In this document: in pieces, positions 7,745 to 15,897 of the stretch
Numbering within the stretch: position 1 is the stretch's first letter
Layout: every line of letters starts with the position of its first letter
Assembly: GCF_039531165.1 (NCBI RefSeq)
Contig: NZ_BAAAPN010000051.1
Span: forward strand, 14,259-78,258
Direction: 5' to 3'
Length of the DNA: 64,000 nucleotides
Origin: Nostocoides_A vanveenii
Lineage (GTDB): Bacteria > Actinomycetota > Actinomycetes > Actinomycetales > Dermatophilaceae
The notes under the pieces: model-generated
Seen by the model: the letters and a program-made list of their open reading frames with translations, nothing else
The model's database searches: none
What the model was told of the DNA's origin: nothing
Translations under genes and position numbers: made by a program

Positions 7745-8919
7745 CGGCCCTCTCCGACATAGACACGAGGCAGCCGCGAGCTGACACGGGTGACGATCTC
7801 GTAGCTGATCGTGCCGGTGGCCGTGGCCCAATCCTGCGCCGTGGGCTCGCCGTCCTCGCCACGGCCGAAGAGCACGACCGGGTCGCCCGGTGCCACGTCG
7901 GCGTCGGGACCGAGGTCGAGAACGACCTGGTCCATGCAGACGCGGCCGGCGATCGTCTGCCGCACACCGCGGTGCAGCATCGGTCCGGCATTGGAGGCGT
8001 TGCGCGGCAGGCCGTCGGCATAGCCGAGCGGGACCAGCGCGAGCCGGGTCGCCCGGTCGGTGACGTAGGTATGGCCGTAGCTGACGCCCTGGCCGGCGGG
8101 CACGTCCTTGACGAGCGCGACATGCGAGATCAGGCGCATCGCCTCCCGCAGCCCGTAGTCGGCGGGCGTGCCGAGGTCGGGGATCGGCGAGAGCCCGTAG
8201 ACCGCCAGACCGGGGCGGACCATGTCATAGGCGGCCGACGGATTGGTCAGTGTGGCAGCGGAATTCGCCAGGTGACGCACCTGCGGACGGATGCCGGTGC
8301 GCTCGAGTTCGGCGACGGCGGCTTCGAAGGTCTGCTGCTGGGAGCGGACGGTCGGGTGGTCGGGAGCATCGGCATACGCGAAGTGGGAGAAGACGCCGAC
8401 GACCGCCACGGCGCCCTCGGCCGCGGCGCGGGCGGTGGCGGCGACAAGGGCGGTCCAGTCGCTGCCATACGCCCCATTGCGCGCGAGCCCGGTGTCGACC
8501 TTGAGGTGGATGCGCGCGGTCTTGCCCTGCCGGGTGGTGGCCCGGAGCAGCTCGTCGAGCGCGGCGACCGAGGAGATGCCGAGGTCGATGTCGGCCAGCA
8601 CGGCCGAGCCGAGGTCGGCGCCGGGGACATAGAGCCACGTGAGCATCGGGGCGGTGGCGCCCGCGGCGCGGACGGCGACAGCCTCGGAGAGCTGCGCAAC
8701 GCCGAGCCAGTCCGCCCCGCCGGCGAGGGCGGCCCGCGCGGACGGGACGGCACCGTGCCCGTAGCCGTCGGCCTTGACCACGGCCATCAGGGCCGCGTCG
8801 CCGGCACGCTCCTTCAAGGAGGCGACATTGGCCCGGATGGCACCGAGGTCGATCTCGGCGTAGCCGGACGCACCCGGCAGCGGGTCGGGTGCGGATTCGG
8901 GGTCTGAGGAGAGAGCCAT
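7741..8919 (-). CDS. alr: Alanine racemase
   Basis: Converts L-alanine to D-alanine for peptidoglycan. The 392-residue product has the PLP lysine in VVKADGYGHG near residue 50 and the catalytic tyrosine in GVSYGHTYVTD, with the C-terminal beta domain (GRVCMDQVVLDLG). ATG 8919 is preferred over an in-frame TTG at 8955: a -10-like TAGACT lies 10 nt upstream and there is no Shine-Dalgarno, which suggests a leaderless or nearly leaderless transcript. It heads the overlapping operon alr-hydrolase-tsaE-tsaB-rimI-tsaD-GH3. Confidence 0.95.
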   Translation of the reverse strand: MALSSDPESAPDPLPGASGYAEIDLGAIRANVASLKERAGDAALMAVVKADGYGHGAVPSARAALAGGADWLGVAQLSEAVAVRAAGATAPMLTWLYVPGADLGSAVLADIDLGISSVAALDELLRATTRQGKTARIHLKVDTGLARNGAYGSDWTALVAATARAAAEGAVAVVGVFSHFAYADAPDHPTVRSQQQTFEAAVAELERTGIRPQVRHLANSAATLTNPSAAYDMVRPGLAVYGLSPIPDLGTPADYGLREAMRLISHVALVKDVPAGQGVSYGHTYVTDRATRLALVPLGYADGLPRNASNAGPMLHRGVRQTIAGRVCMDQVVLDLGPDADVAPGDPVVLFGRGEDGEPTAQDWATATGTISYEIVTRVSSRLPRVYVGEGR

Positions 8920-8929
8920 AAGGCGACCC

Positions 8930-8935
8930 AGTCTA
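8930..8935 (-). promoter_or_regulatory. -10 element for the alr-tsa operon
   Basis: On the minus strand TAGACT ends 10 nt before the alr ATG. Transcription about 7 nt downstream would begin only a few bases before the start codon. No clear -35 box is seen. Confidence 0.45.
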
Positions 8936-8991
8936 GTTTCCCGGGGCACTCCCAAGGACGAGTCCGGGCGCGGTGCGGGGCAGAATGGCCG

Positions 8992-9274
8992 GTGGACGCG
9001 ACCACTCGGGAGTTCGTCAAGGGCCTGCTGGGGGCGGCGGTGGCCAATGCGCGGTCGTCGACGGGCGGTGATATCTCCGACACCGTGCTGGCGACGCTCG
9101 CCGACGGCCGCCCTGTGGTGGTCAAAAGCGTGCCCGGAGCGGGGTCAGCCGCTCGCGCCGGGGTGGCGCGAGCGCCTGCCGATTCACCAACTCTTCCCGC
9201 TGCTCGTGCACACCGTGATGTTCGGCGGCTCCTATGGCCGGCCGGCCGCGGCGGGGGTCGCTGGGCTCGCGTGA
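8992..9274 (+). pseudogene. Fructosamine kinase remnant with large internal deletion
   Basis: From GTG 8992 the first 50 residues (for example GGDISDTVLATLADGRPVVVK) match the N-terminus of fructosamine kinases, including the GGDIS nucleotide-loop motif. The sequence then switches frame near 9140, and what follows (PGWRERLPIHQLFPLLVHTV, FGGSYG, stop at 9274) matches the C-terminal end of the same family. Intact enzymes have roughly 290 residues; about 600 bp of the kinase core, including the catalytic loop, is missing. A -10-like CAGAAT at 8981 still precedes the start. It is divergent from alr. The gene cannot make an active kinase. Confidence 0.75.
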
Positions 9275-9277
9275 GCG

Positions 9278-9970
9278 TCAGTCGTGGCGGACGAGGTCCG
9301 TGGCGCGCAGGTTGCGCTCGACGGCCAGGGTCATCCGGACGGCCATGGCACGGGCGGTCGCGGCCTTGGTGGAGCGACCGGTGACGGCGACGATCATGTC
9401 GCCGACGCGGACGGCGCCGGTCACGGCGTACTTCGTGCCGACCTTGCCGGAGGTGGAGAGCCAGTAGCGCTGCGGGTTCTTGCCCGTCCAGGTCAGCCGG
9501 GTCTGCGGGTTATACCAGTTGCACTTGAGCTTGTCGGCAACGAAGCGGTTGAAGGCCTGTTTGCCATCGGACCAGCCCGAGATGTTGATGTCGGCGTCGT
9601 TCTTGTAGAGCGACTCGGCGTCGGTGGTGTAGTCCTCGACGAACATCCAGGTGCGGCCCGCGATGGTCTCCATGCCGGTCCGACCGGGCTCCTGGCACCA
9701 ATGCTCGCCGGTGGGCGCGATCCACGGGTAGTTGCCGAAGTCGGCGAAGAGCGTGACATTCCCGGCCAGCTGCTTGCCCTTCGGCGCGATATCCGGGATG
9801 TCCCAGGCAGGTTCGGGCCAATCCGAGGCAGACGCCGATGTCGGCGCGGAGGTCGACGTACGACCGGCGGTCGTCGGGGCGGCGATACCTGGACTGGCGG
9901 CGAGCCCGGTCACCGCGCCGGCGGCCAGAGCGGCGATGACAACACGACGGGCAAATGGGTTGTGCGACAT
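9278..9970 (-). CDS. Secreted protein of unknown function
   Basis: ATG 9970, with GGGGAA upstream, gives 230 residues with a clear signal peptide (MSHNPFARRVVIAALAAGA, cleavage near GIAAP). The mature part has a Thr/Ser-rich linker, then one compact domain with several Trp and two Cys (EHWCQEPG, KLKCNWYN) and a C-terminal stretch, AVRVGDMIVAVTG, followed by a helix rich in Ala and Arg. The same C-terminal pattern (VRVGDVIVTG plus an Ala-rich helix) occurs in the exported protein at 11453-12694, so the two are paralogous there. A strong hairpin separates it from htpX, suggesting its own promoter. I do not recognise a function. Confidence 0.7.
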   Translation of the reverse strand: MSHNPFARRVVIAALAAGAVTGLAASPGIAAPTTAGRTSTSAPTSASASDWPEPAWDIPDIAPKGKQLAGNVTLFADFGNYPWIAPTGEHWCQEPGRTGMETIAGRTWMFVEDYTTDAESLYKNDADINISGWSDGKQAFNRFVADKLKCNWYNPQTRLTWTGKNPQRYWLSTSGKVGTKYAVTGAVRVGDMIVAVTGRSTKAATARAMAVRMTLAVERNLRATDLVRHD

Positions 9971-10031
9971 GACGTTCCCCTTGCGTTGGTGGGCGGGTTG
10001 CGACGGTGCAGCCCTCATCACTCCAGACGCA

Positions 10032-10062
10032 TCGACCCCGGCAGTGGTTGTGCCGGGATCGA
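10032..10062. terminator. 12-bp stem hairpin downstream of htpX
   Basis: A 12-bp stem with one C/T mismatch (arms around CCCGGCA and TGCCGGG) encloses a 7-nt loop in the 158-bp gap between htpX and the secreted-protein gene. It is well placed to end transcription of the sigma-htpX unit on the minus strand. There is no long U tract, which is usual in high-G+C actinobacteria. Confidence 0.55.
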
Positions 10063-10128
10063 AATCTTCTTGATGCGATCTGCGTGTGACCCACCGCCGA
10101 AGGGCTGCGGCCCCGGTCGTCGCGAGGC

Positions 10129-10992
10129 TCAGTGTCGTTGGGTGCCGGAGGCCATCGCCTCGAGCCGGGCGATGCGCTCGGCCATCGGGGGGTGCGTGGC
10201 GAAGAAGCGGGAGACGTCCTGCGCCCGGAAGGGGTTCGCGATCATCATGTGCGAGTTGTTGACCAACTGCGGGGTCGGCGCCAGCGGGGCGCGGCGCGTG
10301 CCGGTCTCGAGCTTTTGCAGGGCGGACGCGAGCGCGAGGGGGTCACCGGTCAGCTTCGCGCCGTCCTCGTCCGCGTCATACTCGCGGGTGCGGCTGATCG
10401 CCATCTGGATCACCATCGCGGCGAAGGGCGCGAGCAGCGACATCCCGATCAGCGCGAGCGGGTTGGGGCGGTCCTCGTCATTGCCGCCGCCGAAAAAGAG
10501 CGCCATCTGCGCGACCGAGGTGATCACGCCGGCGAGGGCGCCCGCGATCGAACCGGTGAGGATGTCGCGGTTGTAGACGTGCATCAACTCGTGGCCGAGG
10601 ACACCACGCAACTCGCGCTCGTCGAGCAAGCCGAGGATGCCTTCGGTGCAGCAGACGGCGGCGTGGTTGGGGTTGCGCCCGGTGGCGAAGGCGTTGGGCG
10701 CCTGGGTGGGGCTGACATACAGCGCGGGCATGGGTTTGCCTGCGGCCGTGGAGAGTTCGCGCACGATGCGATACATCGCGGGCGCCTGGGCCTCGCTCAC
10801 CGGGTAGGCGCGCATGGCGCGGATGGCGAGCTTGTCGGAGTTCCAGTAGGAGTAGAAGGTGGTCGCCAGGCCGATGAGGGCGAAGATGTAGATGTACCTG
10901 CCGTCGCCGATGATCGAGCCCAAGCCGAGAAGCAGGACCCAGATGAGGCCGAAGAGCCCGGCGGTCTTCAGCCCGTTGAAGTGGTTGTGCAT
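10129..10992 (-). CDS. htpX: Membrane zinc metalloprotease HtpX (M48)
   Basis: HtpX degrades misfolded membrane proteins from the cytoplasmic side. The 287-residue product starts at ATG 10992, preceded by GGACGGGG. It has two N-terminal membrane segments (GLFGLIWVLLLGLGSII and IYIFALIGLATTF), the zinc motif LGHELMHVYN, two more membrane segments, and the third ligand Glu in TREYDADEDGA. Length is normal. Its start lies 25 nt inside the 3' end of the sigma-factor gene, so the two are probably coupled; an envelope-stress regulon would make sense, but this is inference. Confidence 0.95.
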   Translation of the reverse strand: MHNHFNGLKTAGLFGLIWVLLLGLGSIIGDGRYIYIFALIGLATTFYSYWNSDKLAIRAMRAYPVSEAQAPAMYRIVRELSTAAGKPMPALYVSPTQAPNAFATGRNPNHAAVCCTEGILGLLDERELRGVLGHELMHVYNRDILTGSIAGALAGVITSVAQMALFFGGGNDEDRPNPLALIGMSLLAPFAAMVIQMAISRTREYDADEDGAKLTGDPLALASALQKLETGTRRAPLAPTPQLVNNSHMMIANPFRAQDVSRFFATHPPMAERIARLEAMASGTQRH

Positions 10993-11545
10993 GCCCCGTC
11001 CAACGCCGTTTCGGTCACTTTTCGTTCCCGAAACGTACCGCCTTCCGCACAGGAGCGGAGCGTGACGAGGCCGCGGTGGACGATTGCCCGCACGGCGGCC
11101 GGATTGCACCCGAGGGCCTCGGCGATCGCCGAGTCCAGCTGATCGGCGACATAGCGCAGCACGAGCACGATGCGCTGGCGTTCGGGCAACTGCGCAAGGG
11201 CCCGCACGAGCAGGTCGCGATTGACGACCTGCTCGTGCCCGGGCCCGCCGACAGTGATCCGGTCGCTGGTGACCAGGTCGTGCGAGACGACATCCCGCGA
11301 GCCGCGCTTGCGCTTGCCCGACAGGAAGTGGTTGACCATGATCCGGCGGACATAAGCATCGACATTGTCGGCCCGCTGGACACTCGGCCATTTGGCGATC
11401 AGGCGCTCCATCGTGTCCTGGACGAGGTCCTCGGCATCGGCTCGTTGCCCGGTCAGCGCGGTGGCAATGCCATCAGCCGCGGGAGCGTCCCGTCGATATA
11501 CGCCGTGGCCTCGGGCAGCCAGGCGGGTTGGCGACGCCCGATCAC
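10968..11545 (-). pseudogene. SigE-family ECF sigma factor, frameshifted near the N-terminus
   Basis: From about 11,465 down to 10,968 one frame encodes TALTGQRADAEDLVQDTMER (sigma region 2), AYVRRIMVNHFLSG, and region 4 (LPERQRIVLVLRY, then LGCNPAAVRAIVHRG). The first 20 or so residues of the family are found in the neighbouring frame, ending TAYIDGTLPRLMAL. Joining them with one added base at about 11,465 gives LPRLMAIATALTGQ, which aligns residue by residue with SigE-family proteins. As written, the gene lacks a usable start in the sigma frame; a late ATG at 11,411 would remove half of region 2. Either a -1 frameshift killed the gene or the base is missing in the assembly. The start at GTG 11,545 is a guess. 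Overlaps htpX downstream. Confidence 0.65.
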
Positions 11546-12694
11546 TTCGGCATCTCGTTGGACCCCGGCCAACGGAGTGCGCTCCTCAACCGGGGCGTTG
11601 GTGGGATTGTTGCAACCGAGCGGGCCGAGGGCAGGCGGGGTGCCGGCGCCGGTCAGGGGTACGCCGGCATATGTCGCTCCCCAGGGCAACTGCGCCTGTG
11701 CCGTAAAGACGTCGCCGAAGCTGTCGCTCCCTTCCCGTGCCGACTGCGCTGCCGCTGGCTGGGCACCGATCGCGGACGCCGCGTTGGGGGCCTGGTCGCT
11801 CGCGCCGAGCACGGCGCCAGTCGCCGGCGGAAAGGCCAAGCCGGCCAGGCGCTGCGCGGCAGCCTCCGCCAGACCGGTCGCGATGGTCCGCGCCTGCGCG
11901 GCGGTGGAATCGACGGCGCTGCCGGTGACGATGACATCGCCGACCCGCACGGCAGCCAACGCAAGGTGCCGTATGTCGGTGGGATCGCTCAGCCTCGGCT
12001 GACTCCGCTCCTTGATCCAACCCGGCCCCGCCGAGGTCGTCCAGGCCTGCGCCGGGTCATCCCACCGGGCGCACCACAACCGGTTCGCCGCATAATCGTC
12101 GAAGGCCGCCGCGCCAGTGCCCGTCGTGAATCCCGCAGCGGCCAGCGTGGCACCGCCGGAGGCACCATGACGGAAATCCCCCGTGCGTCCGGCGACCGGG
12201 AGCCGTCGCTCCACGCCATCGGTGTCGCCCAGGAAGCACCCCCCGGTCATACCGTCGAGGTTCGCGTCCGAGCGGTCACCCTGCACATAGGTCTTTGCGC
12301 CGGCATTGACTCCGGCCGGCAGGTCGATCGTGGACGGGTCGGGGAGGTCATAGGCGAAAACACCCGTGGCGTTGATCGATCTCGACAAGTCCTTCGCTGC
12401 GCGCGTCGTCGTGGCCGTCGAGCTGGGAGCCGTCGCACCCTGGTTCGAGGCGGGCGCGGCCGTCGATGGCGCCTGGCGTGCGATCAGGTTGCCTGGCCCG
12501 ACAACGAAAGCGACCCCCGCCACCGTCAGCACCGCGGCACCCGCAGCTCCAGCCCGGGCGGCGGTGGCCCGCCGACGCCGAGGCACTCCGCCGGAGATGG
12601 CCGCGTCCCGCACACGCGTCAGGCCCGACTCCTCCAACGCCGTCGGGGTGAAGGCGGAACGCAGGTCCTATGTGGTTTCCGAGTCCGTGGTCAT
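11453..12694 (-). CDS. Membrane-anchored exported protein, interrupted by an early amber codon
   Basis: The natural start appears to be ATG 12694, preceded by AAAGGA, but codon 9 is TAG (12668-12670): MTTDSETT, stop, DLRSAFTPTALEESG. The long frame continues from there, or from a TTG at 12637. It encodes a basic segment (RRRRATAARA), one transmembrane helix (GAAGAAVLTVAGVAFVVG), a Thr/Ala linker, and an extracellular domain with the VRVGDVIVTG segment shared with the protein at 9278-9970. The frame runs on without a stop into the N-terminal residues of the sigma factor. The arrangement resembles the membrane partners found beside SigE-family sigma factors, but no anti-sigma motif is visible. 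Probably a decaying gene. Function unknown. Confidence 0.5.
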
Positions 12695-12805
12695 GCCCGG
12701 CATCCTTTCTGCTTCGCGAACGCCCCTCGCGTCCAATCACCCCCTAGACGCGCCGACTCGGCTTCTTGTGACGGCCTACCCCACCCCATTGGGTGAGGCG
12801 GACGG

Positions 12806-14377
12806 TCAGCGCATCGCGAGGGTAAAGAGCAGGCCGGGGGCGACGCTGAGGACCGCCAGCAGAGATGTGCTCAGGGCGAGCGCGACCAGCAGGCCTGGGT
12901 CGAGGCGCACCCCGTCACGCTCGGCGCTCGACGTCTCACCGGAGAACCTGGGCTCGGTGTCCACCGCCGAAGCAGCGCGAGCAGAAGAGGCACCGACGCT
13001 CCCGGCCGGGCGCAGGGCGATCAGCAGCCAGCGCAGGTAGACGGCGATACCCAGCACCACATTCGCAATCGCGGCGGCGACAAGCCACCAGTGCTGCCCC
13101 CCGACCACCGGGCGTAGTGCCACGACCTTGGCCAGCACGCCGATGAAGCCCGGCGGCAGGCCGGCCAAGCACACCAGTGCGAGGCCCAGCACTCCTGCCA
13201 GCCACGGCCGGGAGCGGGCCAGGCCTGCGTAATCGGCCAGTCGCCGCCCCCCCGCACCCTCATTCGCCGGTGACAAGACCGCCACAACGGCGAAGAGGGC
13301 CAGGGTGGCCACGGCATACATCCCGAGGTAGCCGACCGCCGCACCGACGCCCTCGGCGCTCAGCGTTGCCACAGGCAGCACCAGCCAGCCGCCCTGCGCG
13401 ATCGTCGACCAGGCCAGCAGACGCACCGGATCGTCGCAGCGCAGCGCCACGAGATTCCCCAGCGTCATCGACGCCACCGCAATGATCCCGAGCACCACGA
13501 GGATCGATCCTGAGCGCGTCGCATCCTCTCGAGCCAGGACGATCGCCGGCTGGAGCAGCACGACCAGACCCGACAGGGCGGCCACCTTGGAGGTGGTCGC
13601 TAGGAGCGCGGCGATCGGCTCATCGCACGTCACGAAGGCCCCCGGCGTCCACGCGTGGAAAGGCACCGCGGACAGCTTGAAACCCAACCCCGCGATCAGG
13701 AACAAGGTCGCTAACAGCTGCGCCCGATGCGTCGGCGTGTCCTGCCACGCCCACTCGACGCTCGTCGCCGAGAAGGTCGGATCGCCGGTGGCCAGAATCC
13801 ACAGGCCCAGCCCGACCGCCAGCAGCGCAAAGGAGGTCAGCGACACCATCAGCAGCGACAGCGCGCCGCCGTCGGCGCCGGGCGCGCGGGACAAGGCAAT
13901 GAGGGCGATGGCCGGGAGGGTCGCCAACTCGATCGCGATCAGCCACGTCGGCAGGTCCCGGGTGACAGGCACCAACGCCGCCCCGGCCGTGGCGGTCAGC
14001 ACAAGCGCCACCGTCACCGCCGGCCCGCCGCGCTGACCCCGATCGACATGCACCGTCCCGGGCCCGAGCATCAACAACACCAGCAGGGAGGACGTCAGCG
14101 CGACAAGCTGCAGGGTCACCCCCCACGACGTAGCCTCGTAGAAGCAGCGCGCCGACGGCCCCGGCAGGCACAGGGTCCGCGTCGGCTCGGCGCCGCGGGA
14201 CACGGCATACGGCAAGGCGCCGATGGCGCACCCGAGCGCCACCAACCCCACGGGCAGATGCACTCCCCGCGCCCGCGGCGCGAGCGCATCGAGCACCAAC
14301 ACCAGCAGCGCACCGCAGGCCGGCGCGAGCACCGGAGCCAGCACCCACCAGTCAAGCGTCACCAGGGTCGCGGTCAT
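12806..14377 (-). CDS. nuoN2: NADH-quinone oxidoreductase subunit N, second cluster
   Basis: A 523-residue antiporter-like membrane subunit. ATG 14377 overlaps the nuoM2 stop by 4 nt. About 14 membrane segments are visible. The conserved proton-channel lysine stretch GFKLSAVPFHAWTPGAF and the later LAWSTIAQGGWL motif are intact. A 45-residue hydrophilic stretch with many Ser, Ala and Glu (SSARAASAVDTEPRFSG) is inserted before the last helix and is not seen in the nuoN of the main operon. Last gene of the second complex I cluster. Confidence 0.9.
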   Translation of the reverse strand: MTATLVTLDWWVLAPVLAPACGALLVLVLDALAPRARGVHLPVGLVALGCAIGALPYAVSRGAEPTRTLCLPGPSARCFYEATSWGVTLQLVALTSSLLVLLMLGPGTVHVDRGQRGGPAVTVALVLTATAGAALVPVTRDLPTWLIAIELATLPAIALIALSRAPGADGGALSLLMVSLTSFALLAVGLGLWILATGDPTFSATSVEWAWQDTPTHRAQLLATLFLIAGLGFKLSAVPFHAWTPGAFVTCDEPIAALLATTSKVAALSGLVVLLQPAIVLAREDATRSGSILVVLGIIAVASMTLGNLVALRCDDPVRLLAWSTIAQGGWLVLPVATLSAEGVGAAVGYLGMYAVATLALFAVVAVLSPANEGAGGRRLADYAGLARSRPWLAGVLGLALVCLAGLPPGFIGVLAKVVALRPVVGGQHWWLVAAAIANVVLGIAVYLRWLLIALRPAGSVGASSARAASAVDTEPRFSGETSSAERDGVRLDPGLLVALALSTSLLAVLSVAPGLLFTLAMR

Positions 14378-15897
14378 GGGGTCACCGCTCGGATCGCCAG
14401 GGCCGGAACGACGAGCGCCGGCCAGAGGCCCAGCACGATGGTGGCCGCCACGAGCGCGAGGCACACGCTGCGCTCCGCCCACGTCCAGTCGCCGGCCCGG
14501 TCCCGGGGCTCCTCATCGCCGGCCCACACGATCCGCGCGACGCGGAGGGCGTATGCCGCAGCGAGCGCCGCGCCCGTTGCCGCGGCGATCGCGCACACCC
14601 GCAACAGCGTCACCGGCGCGGTCGCCGGCACCCAGGCGAACCAACCCCCAGCCAGATCGCCCGGCGCGACGACGTTCGCCGGCAGGCCGGTCGCCCCGCG
14701 CCAGGACGCCACGATGGTGAGGAACTCGCCCCAGAAGGTCGCCAGGCCGGGCAGGCCCAAGCTCGCCGCCAGTCCGACGATGAGGGCGAACCCGAGTCCC
14801 GGCCAGACCTCCCGGACGGCCGGGCGCACGACCGCCAAGTCGGTGCTGCCCCACCGCTGCTTCAATCCACCGACGACGAAGAACAAGAGGGCCGCGACCA
14901 CGCCGTGCGCCACATTCGTCAGCAACGCGGCCTGAACCCCCAGCGCGGTGTTGGTCCCCAAGGCCAGGGCGACAAAGCCCATGTGGGCGATCGACGAATA
15001 GGCGATCAGCCGTTTCAGGTCGCGCTCGACGAGGCAGACCAGGCCGCCCCAGATGGTGCCGGCCGCACCGACCACCGCGAGCGCCGGCGCCACCCGGGTA
15101 AAGCCATCGGGCGAGAGCGCGACCGGGAGGCGGATCAGGCCATAGGTGCCCATTTTCAGCAGCACAGCCGCGAGCAGGACCGACCCACCGGTCGGCGCGA
15201 TGGTGTGGGCCGGCGGCAACCAGGTGTGCACGGGCAGCAGCGGCACCTTGACGCCGAGCCCGAGCACCAGCAGGATCGCCGCCGACAACTGCGCCGGAGG
15301 GGAGACGCCCACGGCGATGACCCCCGCCATGCTCGATGTGCCGGCCGCGAAGGTCAGCGTCAGGATCCCGGCGAGCATCGCGCTCGACCCCAGCGCCGTG
15401 TAGAGCAGGAACCGGCCGGCCGCGTCGGACCGAGCCGCCGGGCTGTGATCGTCACCGAATCGCCCGATGAGCAGCCACATCGGGATCAGCACGATCTCGA
15501 AGGCTACGAAGAAGACGATCAGGTCACGCGCCCAGAAGGTCGCGAGCGCGCCGAGTTCGACCAGCAGGACCAGGCCGTAATAGAGCGCCGGCGGTCCACC
15601 AGTCGGCAGATGACGGCGACCGTGAACGACCACCAGCACGGTGATCCCAGCCGCCAGCACCAGCAGCGGCGCGCTGATCGAGTCGGACCCGAGCGCCAGG
15701 TGCACGCCCAGTGCCTCGATCCACGGGCGGTCCACGCTGGCCGAGGTCGCGACCGCTGCACAAGTGGCCCCCAGGCTGCCGAGCGCCGCCACGAGCGCAA
15801 CCCCGAAAGCCACGCCCGCCCCCACCCGGCGGCCCGCGACCACTAACCCACTCCCGGCCAGCGCCGGCAACAGCAAAGCGATGAGAATCAGGCCCAT
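14374..15897 (-). CDS. nuoM2: NADH-quinone oxidoreductase subunit M, second cluster
   Basis: A 507-residue proton-pumping membrane subunit. ATG 15897 overlaps the end of nuoL2 by 10 nt; the frame is open upstream only as a shadow. Family motifs are present: VAFEIVLIPMWLLIGRFG (with the Glu of the fifth helix), KVPLLPVHTWLPPAHTIAP with the broken-helix lysine, and LKRLIAYSSIAHMGF. The HTWLP-AHT-AP form is the classical NuoM one, whereas the main-operon copy at 38029 has a different sequence there, so the two copies are anciently diverged and not a recent duplication. Confidence 0.92.
   Translation of the reverse strand: MGLILIALLLPALAGSGLVVAGRRVGAGVAFGVALVAALGSLGATCAAVATSASVDRPWIEALGVHLALGSDSISAPLLVLAAGITVLVVVHGRRHLPTGGPPALYYGLVLLVELGALATFWARDLIVFFVAFEIVLIPMWLLIGRFGDDHSPAARSDAAGRFLLYTALGSSAMLAGILTLTFAAGTSSMAGVIAVGVSPPAQLSAAILLVLGLGVKVPLLPVHTWLPPAHTIAPTGGSVLLAAVLLKMGTYGLIRLPVALSPDGFTRVAPALAVVGAAGTIWGGLVCLVERDLKRLIAYSSIAHMGFVALALGTNTALGVQAALLTNVAHGVVAALLFFVVGGLKQRWGSTDLAVVRPAVREVWPGLGFALIVGLAASLGLPGLATFWGEFLTIVASWRGATGLPANVVAPGDLAGGWFAWVPATAPVTLLRVCAIAAATGAALAAAYALRVARIVWAGDEEPRDRAGDWTWAERSVCLALVAATIVLGLWPALVVPALAIRAVTP

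Noticed and set aside
12784..12797. CACCC-CATT-GGGTG hairpin at the 3' side of nuoN2
   Set aside because: A 5-bp stem without U tract is too weak to call a terminator.
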